NCBI GenBank assembly: GCA_027422505.1
Contig: JAPQWV010001053.1
Coordinates: 62,001-126,000 of the forward strand
Direction of reading: 5' to 3'
DNA from: Craterostigma plantagineum
Lineage: Eukaryota; Streptophyta; Magnoliopsida; Lamiales; Linderniaceae
Length of the DNA stretch: 64,000 nucleotides
Below are positions 55,266 to 64,000 of this stretch, piece by piece. The notes beneath the pieces are model-generated. The model had not been told where the DNA came from and made no database searches. It saw only the letters and a list, made by a program, of their open reading frames with translations. The translations under genes were made by a program, and so were the position numbers. Positions within the stretch are counted from its first letter, which is position 1, and every line of letters starts with the position of its first letter.

Positions 55266-58200
55266 TCACAGGCGTAGGATCGAAATGACTTCAGAAGTGA
55301 TCTGCGTCGGTGTCCGCTCAATATTATCCCGCCATCTTCTATTTCTCTCTTTCCAAACATGATAAATAAGTGAAGCCAAGATGTGCCTGTTAACGAGGTT
55401 GTGGAGATGTCGATCTCTCCATGTAGTAGACGCCCACCGAATGCTCCCAGTCCAGGCTCGGCATGGCCATTTCCATCCGGTCTTGCTTCGCATCTGATGT
55501 CTGCAAGCTGTGAAAAAGGGGCAATCAAAGAATAAATGAGCAACAGATTCAGCCGATTCAGAATTGCAGAGCAGACATGTGGTAGACGAAGCTTTCTGTG
55601 CAATCCAAAACTTATCCCTGGTAGCCAACCGTTCCTTTATCGCGAGCCACAAGATAAATTCGTGTTTGGGTATACCACCCCCAAACAGAGACGCACAGTA
55701 GATAGGAGGTTGGCGCAGTCGAAGCTTTTCTCGAGCACCCGCTGTTGTGAATTTCCCATCTGATGACCCTTTCCAGACGATGAGGTCCCGCCCACTAGGG
55801 TGAATAGTGGGTAGCGAACTGTGAAATTCCAGGTATTCAGCTGTGTACTGCCCTGCCAAGACCATCTTCCTTCAACAATAACTTGGCTAAGCTTAGTATC
55901 CTGTGGCAGGCCCATAGCAATAGGCGCACGCGGGAATCTGGTGATGAGCTCCAACCCGTCTAACCAAGGGTCTTGCCAAAGCCATATCGTTTCCCCATTG
56001 CCCACTCTGAAATGAATGAGGGGTAGAAGTGTAGGTCTTAGCTGTAGCAATTTGCGCCAACTCCATGCCGCCGATTGGGATGGCTGAATAGCCCATAACG
56101 ATTTGTCCCTCAGATGCATCGCATAAACCAAATTGACCCAGACCGAGGACGTATCACGGTTCGCCAAGCTCCACAATTGCTGCATCATCATAGCTCGATT
56201 ATCCGTAAGCATAGACCTTATACCCAATTCGCCTTCAGAGGTAGGTAAGCACACATCAGTCCAAGCTACTTTAGCGGTAGATCCAGACCATAGAAATTTC
56301 CTGCAGCGGGCTTCGAACTCGCGGATAATGCTTTTGGGCAGCAGCATGACAGAGGCCCAATACATGTGTAGGGATGAGAGGACCGATTTTATGAGCTGCA
56401 CTTGACCCGCATACGAAAGTGACTTGTTAAGCCAAGACCCTAAGCGCTGGTCAATCTTCTGTAGGAGAGGTGCACAGTCGTGGGCAGTGAGGCGTGAGGA
56501 GATGAGGGGGACGCCTAAGTATTTCACCGGCAGATTAATCATCGGAAATTCCATGATTGGGCTTAGTTGCGTGCGGACCCGTTCAGCCTTTTTAGATAGG
56601 AACATCGTACTCTTATCCTGGTTTGCCCGTAGCCCCGATAATTCAGTGAACTTGGCCAGTCCTTCCTTAAGAGTTGCCACGGAATGTGGGTCAGCATGGC
56701 TAAACAAAAGTAGATCATCGGCGAACGAGAGCATGAAGATTCCGGTCGGCTCGCATCTCCAGTGAAATCGGAATCTGCCGTCAGAACGTATGTGGTGTTC
56801 CAGAATGCCATGTAGTACTTCCATTACAAGCGTAAATAAGTAAGGAGATATGAGGTCCCCTGGCGGAGTCCCCGCTGCCCAGCGAAGTAGCCCTCAGCCC
56901 GCCCATTTATACTAATCGAGAATCGTGTTGAAGTGAGGCAGCTACGAACCCAACTTACGTATGTAGTGTGGAAATTCATGGCTTGCATGGTGGCTAGGAT
57001 GAACTCCCATTCGACATGGGCATAAGCTTTGGCGAGGTCGACTTTCAAGCAAACCCATTCCAGAGTCCTCTTTGATTGTAACCGTGGCAGAGTTCTGGGC
57101 GAGTAAAATATTATCCGTAATACGGCGCCCGGGGATGAAGGCCGTCTGGGTGATGTGGACTAATCCGTCAAGATGGCCCCGCAATCGACTAGCCATTACC
57201 TTAGATATGACTTTGTAAAGCACATTGCAGCAGGATATTGGTCTGAAATCCGCAGCGCTGCGGTGGGTTTTCCCTTTCGGGATGAGCGTGATAAGCGTTG
57301 TGTTGATCTCTTTAAGTAGCACGCCTGTTGCGAAGAACTCCTTAATTGCTGCCGTAACGTCCTCTCCATGATAGACCACGCTGATTTGAAGAAGGCGGCT
57401 GTGAAACCGTCGGGGCCTGGGGCCTTGTCGTCGTGAATAGAAAAAGAGCTGTGTGAATTGCAGTGGCCTCCACCGGTCTAATCATATCAGCCGCAGCCGA
57501 GTTCGATAATTTCTGAGGCAAAAATTGATTTAAATGGGCAGCAGATGTTGGTGTTGAATTCACCCTTTGTCCCAACAGGTCTTCGTAAAATCTGAGGAGT
57601 TCCCCTTTAACTTGCTCCTCTCCCTCAAAAATCTCTCCGTTCTGGCCTTCGATTGAGAAGATGCGGTTGGCCACTCGTCTCCTTTTTAACCTTTTTGAAG
57701 AAGAAGGCAGTGCATTGATCTCCGTCATTCAGCCAGTTGTGTTTAGCTCTTTGCGCAAGAGCCCTGTGTTCCATGTCGACCGCAGCCAAGTATATAAGGC
57801 GACATTCACGTTCAAGGGAATGGAATTGACTGTCCATAGGGTGTCGATTAGCGAATTCTTGGCTGACAGCTAGGAAATGTTGTGCCTCCACTACGTTTCT
57901 GTGCAGATTTCCTTTTTGACGCCGCAACTGCTTTAACCTGGGTTTAAGTCGTTTCAGCTTAGTGACCACTTGGTCCATACAATATCCAGCAATAGGTATT
58001 CCCCAAATCTCCTCAACCATGACTAGAAATTGCGGATCACTAGTGAGGAAATTATCGAAGCCGAAGCTCGTACCACCTGCTCGTGGGCCGACAGCCACAT
58101 CTAACACAAGCGGGCAGTGGTCGGAAGTGCTAGGCAATTCGCAGCGATACTTGACATCGTTGAAGGCAGCGAACCAAGCTGGGTTGGCAACCATGCGGTA

Positions 58201-58795
58201 GAGACGACGCCAAACACCAGCTCCAACGCGTTGTTGGTTGTACCAAGTGAGAAAGGATCCGGTCATAGGCAGATTAGTCAGATCGGCTGAAGTGAGACAA
58301 GCCCTAAATTCAGCACAGTCTGGCTCATGTGGGGAGCCTCCTCGAGCTTCATGTGATCCCAGTATAGCGTTGAAGTCCCCGAGCACTAGCCATGGCACAT
58401 CGGTTCTGTTCGCAGATTTGGCAATCAAATCCTCCCAGAGTATACGGCGCTCCTCTCTGCTATTTAGACCGTAAACAAACGTAACATAGTACTCACTGCA
58501 GTTTTGTAAGGAGCGAACGCGGCAGTGTACTGACTGGGCGGTAAAAGCTTCTACATTAACCAGATCGCGCATCCCATCCAACCCATATCCTTTCCCCTGG
58601 TTCAATCGTATAATTAAATAACCATGACCAGTGAGCGCAAATATTAGAGGCAATTGCGTCAGCGGTTTGTTCCGACACGCGTGTTTCGATCAGTCCTACA
58701 ATCTTTAGAGAAAACTTAGAAATAAGATTTGTAACCGCTCTTATGTGGTCTCTTTTGTTGAGACCTCTTACATTCCATGCGGCCAATGGGGTCAT
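55266..58795 (-). pseudogene. LINE F ORF2 (endonuclease, RT, zf-RVT)
   Basis: ATG 58795 opens MTPLAAWNVRGLNKRDH and stops at 58556. Shifted frames continue with VLGDFNAILGSHEARGG, FLTWYNQQRVGAGVWRR, STSDHCPLVL, HNWLNDGDQCTAFFF (58653-57625), then DFRPISCCNVLYKVISKVMA, FIPGRRITDNILLA and MKVDLAKAYAHVEWEF. GLRQG is present but the DPISPYLF part is damaged near 56855. A 395-codon frame (56824-55637) holds LSFADDLLLFSHAD and DCAPLLQKIDQRLGSWLNKS. The last frame (55865-55266) holds zf-RVT (HEFILWLAIKERLATR, CLLC, HLFFDC) and ends in IERTPTQITSEVISILRL. At least six lesions inactivate it. Confidence 0.9.
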
Positions 58796-60289
58796 ATATT
58801 AATAAGCTGGAGGGCTGCATTGTCCTTAGGGCCCTGAATATTTTCATCGATGTCTGATAGGATAGAGAATGGGTTTTGATCTCTGTTCAGTTCCGCTATC
58901 TTCGATAGATGTTCGTCTGTTCTCGTCGTTGTCCTTGAGGTTATTGCCACGTGCCTATGTGAGCTTTCTCCCTTCTCCAAGTTGGTGCGACCAATCGGTT
59001 CCGTCGTGCCTATAATTTCTTTGCCTTTATTCATAGGTTTCCACCTTTGTTGTAGCCGGGGTCGGGCTGTTGTATTCTTGCTTATGGTAGCTACTGCTGT
59101 TGTGGGCTTCATGGACGGGCAATACGCAGCTGAATGGCCAATAAATGAGCAGGAGCTGCACCGGGGTGGCCTCCATTCATATTCCACTTTGACTTTGATT
59201 ACTTTGTCCTCCTTTGGGAGCCTCAGATTAAAGGATGTGCGGTACGGTTCATCTATCTTTTTCAGCACACAAATTCTCGCAAAGTCGATTCTCTCATCGT
59301 AGTCGTGTATGTGTCTGGAAATAAAGGTGTTCCAACTGCACTTGCCACAATACCTAAGCCTTCCGGCGTCCAATATTCTGCTGGGAGATGCCATAGGCGA
59401 ATCCAAGTAGGAATTTCAACTTGATTCTTCCTCTCAAGGTTCATACCTTGTTTCCACTCTTCCAAAATGAGAGGTTGCCCGTTCAGTAGCCACGGGCCTC
59501 CTTCGATAGCCTCTTGCATTGAGGTTGTTGAACGAAAGCAAAATTTAAAGAAGCCATTTGACGTGGCTCGTACCTCCTCCAAATCTGACCAAATGGAGCG
59601 ATAGTGGCGTTCAACATGAGGGAAATAAGGTTTCTTGCCAAGAAAATATCCAATAAGCGTATGAGCCGATCGTGCACATTCCAAGTCCGCCACCTCCGCT
59701 GGTGGTTGGACCTCAATTTCGCCACTCACAATAGCTGGGGCGGTATAAGTTAGGTGTATCCTTTGAGAATTCCGTTTTTGTGGAGCATAGCTTGTCTTGA
59801 AATACCATTAACAACAGAAGCAAATGTAGGCACTTGCTTGTCAATACGATTTGGCCGTGGGGAGTTGGTTAGAGGTTGTTCCTTTGCTTGTCCTGATTCA
59901 GCCATTGCGACCGTCGATTTAATGTCCGCTCCATCCCTCACATTCCGAGCATCAGGAACCCTAGCCGTGATTTGTGGGGCTGTAGATAAATTAGCCATAA
60001 GTCCATTAGGGTTTTCCCTCGTTGAATCCATTGCAGTCCTTTCTTTTCGCGGGGATATGGGGTTCGATTCCTCACCATTGGCCTATTGGCGCTGGGTACC
60101 TTCTAGCCCTAGGTCCAGACGCAGGTAGTTCGCGATTCTTTGCATTGTAGGGTTTGCTGTTGCTTGAGTTTCCAAGTATCTGAGGTCTGATTCTGAGATA
60201 GACTCCTTACTATTCGTCGGCGACGTCACTGGTGAGGGCGTTGATGCTCCTTTGGGAGGCGGGGGCGTGTCCGGCCTGGGCCGCGCCAT
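58792..60289 (-). pseudogene. LINE F ORF1 (DUF4283, CCHC)
   Basis: On the minus strand, ATG 60289 opens MARPRPDTPPPPKGASTPSP. An in-frame stop lies at 60083, then the same frame carries QVPTFASVVNGISRQ (to 59750). Shifted frames give LIGYFLGKKPYFPHVERHYR, GFFKFCFRS, GGPWLLNGQPLILEEW and GIVASAVGTPLFPD (59729-59262). Then DERIDFARICVLKKID and the knuckle C-SS-C-SFIG-H-SAAY-C lead to the end QLINI and a TGA that overlaps the ORF2 ATG. The ORF1 N-terminus differs from LINEs B-E, supporting a separate subfamily. Confidence 0.85.
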
Positions 60290-60518
60290 AGGAACGTCGT
60301 TCTCGTTAGTACCTCGATCCCGGATGGGCCAATAGATGCCAATATTTGTATGTCCTTTCGTCTGCCTTTTTTGCTGAATCTGTTCCAAACCTCCCATGGC
60401 CTGGGCCGCACCATAGGAACGTCGTTCTCGTTAGTACCTCGATCCAGGAGAATCCACTATAGGTGTAGCACTGTGTGACCGATATACTGCAGGGCTCAAA
60501 TCCACAATAGATGCAATT

Positions 60519-61265
60519 GAGGCAGGTGATTCAAACTTTTCTTGCTTTTTCGATTGGGGATGGATCATCTTTATTATTATGGGAGACCCATGGCAAAGGG
60601 CTGTTCCTTATTGGAGCGCTACCCTAGAGGTCTGATTGCGATGGGTCTGCCAGTAGGGACCTGCCTGAGCTCGGTTATTGATGCGCAAGGCTGGAATTGG
60701 CCGGGAAGGTCCGCGGTTGAGTATATTGACTTTAGCCCGAACCTTCCACCAGTTTATCCTAGTCGGCGCCAGATGGGATTCCCACGGCACGCGTGATTAG
60801 GGAGGCGCTGCATCTACGTCGGCCTATTGTCCCTTGGGCGAACTTGTTTGGGGGACCGTTGAGGATTTCCTGGTTGTGCTCTCTGTGACGCGCTGCAACT
60901 TGAGACTGTTCAGCATCTATCTTTTGACTGTGGATTTTCATGCGACTGTGCTCGGAAGTAAGTTGAGGCGGAAGATCCGGTGGGCATGGCCATATCGGGA
61001 CTGGAGACTGGGTATACACACAGTGCACCACATTACGATGGCATGGGCAGCATCTTCTACAGGTTGCTTACGGCCACGACCTCACTTCTTTGGTGTATCA
61101 TATCTGGCAGGCATGCAACAAGCGATGGAAGGAGGGGATCATCACAACTCCGGACAGGCTGTTGCTGCCGTTCTCGACATGGTTTGCATGAGATTGCTTG
61201 GGACCTCGTCCAAGTTTGACCTGCAGAAGGAAGCTATACGACGACTTTGGCGTGTAGCTTGGTAG
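60519..61265 (+). pseudogene. LINE D ORF2, C-terminal part
   Basis: It resumes after LINE F with FSIGDGSSLLLW, then RGLIAMGLPVGTCLSSVIDA, GWNWPGRSAVEYIDFSPNLP and, after losses in the zf-RVT region (only traces near 60880-60940), IRWAWPYRDWRLGI and VLDMVCMRLLGTSSKFDLQ, ending AIRRLWRVAW* at 61265. It aligns closely with LINE H at 63145-64000, which shows what is missing. Confidence 0.85.
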
Positions 61266-61390
61266 TGCATTAGATTCTTTTTCTACTTATACGTTGGTCT
61301 CTTCCTGTAGTCTGTTACTGGTTAGCATGTGAGGGTTACGCCCTCACTCATCTGTACACTCACCCATTTTTTATATATACTCCAAAAAAA

Positions 61391-62345
61391 ACTATCGGAC
61401 TCTTGGATTTCTCCCTTACCGATTGAGTTGAATCTAGAGAGTCGTGCTTAAAAAGGATCATCAACGTGTACTGATAAGGAGAGAAAGTGTTTTGACCCTT
61501 AACGGGCCTTGGGTCGCTGTGCCGTCGCACCTTAGTGGGCCTCATGCCGTTTAATGGACCGAAGTCGGACTTCGTATGAAACTAACTTTAAGACTTGGGC
61601 TTGCCAAGTGCTCAAAAGGCTTGGGGTAAAATTGGAATTTGACCCTAAGCTGATTTTCGAATTATACCTTTGGAAGTAATTTAGAAAATTAAATATAAAT
61701 ATGGAAATAATAAATTTGGAATATTATTTATTTTAAGTTGAATTTTCGAAATTAATCTAGGATTACGTTTTGAATTTTATATCATATTTAAAGATACTTA
61801 GTTTGATTTGGTATTTAAGTTGGTTTTCTAATAATAGCAAGTTTCTTAAGTTTGGATATGGAATTCAAAAGAGTAAAATGTGGCAAAAGAATCTCTCCAC
61901 TTAAGGAGTAAAATTCAAAAATCGTATCTTTGAGATATTCTTGGAATTTTCGATTCTAGCTTAGTATAAATAGGGCAGCCCTACTTCATATTTTGGGTGA
62001 GAAATTTTGTGCTCCACATGAGAGAATTTCATCCATCACAAGGCACAAAAACACACACCGAATGAACACACTTTTCTCCCACGAGACAGATAAATTCTCT
62101 CTAGACATCTTTAGAAAACTGACCCCGTGGTACACTGCGAGGTCGGCATGACGATCTAGTGCCATCCACCACCATGGACAAAGTCTTGAAGAGAGGATGA
62201 GGAGCTGCCCCTCTCTTCAACTGGTAATTCTCTACGAGTTTGACCCGTCCGATTACGTGTCTGTGTTACTATTCTGATCCGAGCTACGCGGGCAATCGTG
62301 GAACCGGGAAAATTTTTATTACGCACCGTACTCGGGGACGTGGCA
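61391..62345 (+). repeat. LTR fragment, family X, right part
   Basis: It continues 46240-46688 after LINE D. gactcttggatttctccc and cctagagagtcg-like blocks match 5485-5535. The distal cgggaaaatttttattacgca (62308-62328) matches 6262-6279. It has no gene. Distal landmarks such as ctctctagacatctttagaaaactgacc near 62096 have no partner I can see elsewhere. Confidence 0.6.
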
Positions 62346-63005
62346 TCTCCAGGAGACACCGGGTAATCCAACATTCTGAACTGTCGTATTCAGAAGCCAT
62401 CTGGTTAGGTGCGAGTCCTGAACTGAGGTGTGCAGGAGCCATCTCTGCCACTTCTTGGAACGTTGATTGTTAAGTTGGACTTGATGTATACTCTGTACAC
62501 CTTAGACGTTGAAGAATACCCCACAAATGTGGCTCTAAATGCTTTAGGGTGGAACTTAGCACGTTGCTCTCTATCGTTCGCCACAAAGCACTTGACCCGA
62601 AGACCTTGGCTCTAAGTTTTAAAATTACCAATTCATCTAAGTCCGTAATCGCCCGAAATTGGTTCTGCAACATTTAATCGAAAGCTTCAAATCTTCAAAC
62701 AATTTCCCAGAACGAATCCCAAGGAAATACTCAATTGCGCGTCTGCACCCTAACTTAGGCTTTTCGGTGTCTTTCTTACATCTTGATTCTTATGTTTTTC
62801 TAAGCTTCCAGGGTTAGAATGCTTAAGCAATCCCTCAGTTACGCAAATTACAAAGTTTAGGGGAGGTATCTCACTTACCGAATTCAAGATCTCCCTAGCT
62901 TTGCGTTTCTTGCTTGAAGTTCCTCTCGGCTTATCCTTTTCTTTTCTTTTAATTGCGCTAAGTGTTTGTGAGGGTTTTCCTTCTTTTTATTATTTTTATA
63001 TATAT
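62346..63005. other. No gene seen
   Basis: Unclassified sequence between the LTR fragment and LINE H. Short overlapping frames at 62240-62670 on both strands show no motif. A single gtaatcgcccgaaatt word near 62646 recalls the motif of the array at 606-1110, but it is isolated here. Confidence 0.4.
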
Positions 63006-64000
63006 TTTTTTTTTGGAGTAAGTTCCGTGTATATATATAAAGGGGCTAAATGTACAGATGAGTGAGGGTGTGACTCCTCACGTGCAAACCAGTAACAGAC
63101 TACTGGCATAGACCAACAAAACGAAAGCTAAAACATCCAACTCACTACCAAGCTACTCGCCAGAGACGTCGAATGGCTGCTCTCTGTAGATCGAACTTGG
63201 GCGATGTACCAGTAAGCCGCATACAAACCATATCGAGGACAACAGCAACCAGCCTATCTGGAGTCGTGATAGCCCCCTCCTTCCAGCGCTTGTTGCGTGC
63301 CTGCCAAATGTGATATACCAACGAAGCAAGGACGTGACGGTAGGCGAACGGTAGGAGATGATGGCCACGCCATCGCAATGCAGCCCACCGTATACCCTGC
63401 CCCCAGTCCCGATACGGCCATCCCCACCTGATCTTCTGCCTCAGCATCCGAACACAGTCGCGTGAGAATCGACAATCAAAAAATAAATGTTGCACAGTCT
63501 CAACATGCAGCGCGTCACAGAGAACACAAGCAGGGGTTCCAGCGCGCTGTGCCACCCAGGCCTTATCTCTAGTCGATAAACGATCGCGGATGGCAAACCA
63601 CAGTATGACCTCATGTCGAGGGATCTTCAAAGGCCCCCCAAACAAGGACGCCCAAGGTACAATAGGCCTTCGTATGCGTAAGGACTCCCTAATCAGTCGT
63701 GTTGTCGGTCGGCCATCTGGCGCTCCCTTCCAACAAATAGCATCGGCCCGATTAGGCTGAACCCGTGGAAGGTGCGGACTAAAATCCAAATACTCCACCG
63801 CCGACTGTCCTGGCCAATTCCAGCCTTGGTGGTCGATGACAGAGCTTAGGCGGGTCCCTGCTGGCAGCCCCATCGCCAGTGGGCCTCTAGGATAGCTCTC
63901 CAATAATGGGACAGCACGTAGCCATGGGTCTTCCCATAATAACAACGACGAACCATTCCCAATAGAAAAATCAATGAAGGGTAGAATCACCTGCCTTAAC
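63006..64000 (-). mobile_element. LINE H: 3' part of a minus-strand LINE, running off the window
   Basis: The T-run at 63006-63014 is its A-tail. The 3' UTR has the family stem-loop (CCAGTA-GTCTGT-TACTGG on its strand, 63089-63106) and tatatata. ORF2 lies immediately upstream. LINEs D and H are the closest pair in the window by ORF2 C-terminal sequence. The 5' part and target-site duplication are outside the window. Confidence 0.92.
63145..64000 (-). CDS. LINE H ORF2, C-terminal part (zf-RVT), open to the window edge
   Basis: On the minus strand the frame is open from position 64000 (LRQVILPF...) to the stop at 63145, so it is partial at its N-terminal end. It carries FSIGNGSSLLLWEDPWLRA, RGPLAMGLPAGTRLSSVIDH and GWNWPGQSAVEYLDF. 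The zf-RVT domain follows (HEVILWFAIRDRLSTRDK, C-VL-C, HLFFDC), then YRHVLASLVYHIWQARN and AAIRRLWRVAW*. Over 280 uninterrupted codons suggest a younger copy than LINE D. The zf-RVT domain is a zinc-binding segment downstream of RT in plant LINEs, with its role not well defined. Confidence 0.88.
   Translation of the reverse strand, partial: LRQVILPFIDFSIGNGSSLLLWEDPWLRAVPLLESYPRGPLAMGLPAGTRLSSVIDHQGWNWPGQSAVEYLDFSPHLPRVQPNRADAICWKGAPDGRPTTRLIRESLRIRRPIVPWASLFGGPLKIPRHEVILWFAIRDRLSTRDKAWVAQRAGTPACVLCDALHVETVQHLFFDCRFSRDCVRMLRQKIRWGWPYRDWGQGIRWAALRWRGHHLLPFAYRHVLASLVYHIWQARNKRWKEGAITTPDRLVAVVLDMVCMRLTGTSPKFDLQRAAIRRLWRVAW

Larger units (their letters stand above)
55046..60509 (-). mobile_element. 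LINE F: minus-strand LINE, 5.46 kb, distinct subfamily
   Basis: Duplication GATGCAATT at 55037-55045 and 60510-60518. The A-tail is the T-run at 55044-55052. LINE D codons (SWRKLMQ / MQLRQVIQ) are continuous across the insertion once LINE F is removed. Its 3' UTR (ttgtaagacctttctttc... on its strand) lacks the AGTCTGTTACTGG stem-loop of LINEs A-E and H. ORF1 and ORF2 overlap by ATGA (58792-58795). A 48-bp direct repeat at 60273-60320 and 60398-60445 (offset 125 bp) spans its ORF1 start region. Confidence 0.92.
46689..61390 (+). mobile_element. LINE D: L1-clade LINE (about 5.9 kb of its own sequence) hosting three later insertions
   Basis: Target-site duplication ACTATCGCACTCTTGG (46673-46688) and ACTATCGGACTCTTGG (61391-61406), one mismatch, in an LTR whose sequence is continuous across it. 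Nested inside are a retroposon (47865-48577), LINE E (50752-53390) and LINE F (55046-60509). The 3' end has CCTGTA-GTCTGT-TACTGG (61304-61321, one mismatch in the stem), TATATATA and an A-tail. Its ORF2 tail is closest to LINE H (VLDMVCMRLLGTSSKFDLQ). It has many stops and frameshifts, so it is older than B and C. Confidence 0.93.

Noticed and set aside
1..64000. tRNA, rRNA or snRNA genes
   Set aside because: No sequence with recognisable A/B boxes plus cloverleaf, or rRNA words, was noticed. A tRNAscan-SE and Infernal run would settle this.

Overview
This is nuclear DNA of a flowering plant, most likely a eudicot. It contains one intron-bearing gene of a family I know from Arabidopsis, Ty1/copia relics, long LTRs, Stowaway and hAT MITEs, an endogenous pararetrovirus scrap, and many L1-clade LINEs. 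Several degraded gag-like peptides resemble a retroelement family common in asterids, so an asterid is plausible but not proven. No prokaryotic signals, CRISPR arrays, rRNA or tRNA genes were seen.

Layout. 1-4140: a 3' LINE end, then a duplicated, decayed retroelement with gag-like peptides. 4140-8430: an LTR fragment holding a complete 266-bp hAT MITE, a hAT transposase relic, a caulimovirid RNase H relic on the minus strand, and a second MITE-like fragment. 10699-13339: the only apparently intact cellular gene, a nine-exon secreted malectin-like/LRR protein without a kinase (507 codons plus stop). 14240-21250: a copia protease relic, then long Ty3-type LTR sequence with a Stowaway MITE, a truncated LINE and dense arrays of CpG-containing near-palindromes. 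21250-34185: a decayed Ty1/copia element (LTR, gag, integrase, RT, RNase H, 3' LTR) split inside its RT by a near-full-length LINE (here LINE B).

34186-62345 is a stack of nested insertions that can be dated relative to each other. LINE C (34186-43864) carries a 3236-bp solo LTR inside ORF1 and an antisense LINE end inside ORF2. LINE D (46689-61390) sits in an LTR and carries three insertions: a 713-bp unidentified retroposon, an ORF1-only LINE derivative (LINE E, 50752-53390) and a minus-strand LINE (LINE F, 55046-60509). Target-site duplications (TSDs) are readable for all of these except the antisense LINE end. A minus-strand LINE H runs off the right edge. After subtracting inserts, B, C and D are each about 5.9-6.0 kb, which fits full length.

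How the parts work together. The LINEs encode ORF1 (DUF4283-type RNA-binding domain plus CCHC knuckle) and ORF2 (APE-type endonuclease, reverse transcriptase, zf-RVT). Every copy has nonsense or frameshift mutations, so none looks autonomous. Eight copies share a 3'-UTR stem-loop with compensatory changes. The ORF1-only element keeps that stem-loop, which suggests it was moved in trans by an ORF2 from a full-length relative. LINE F and the 713-bp retroposon lack the stem-loop.
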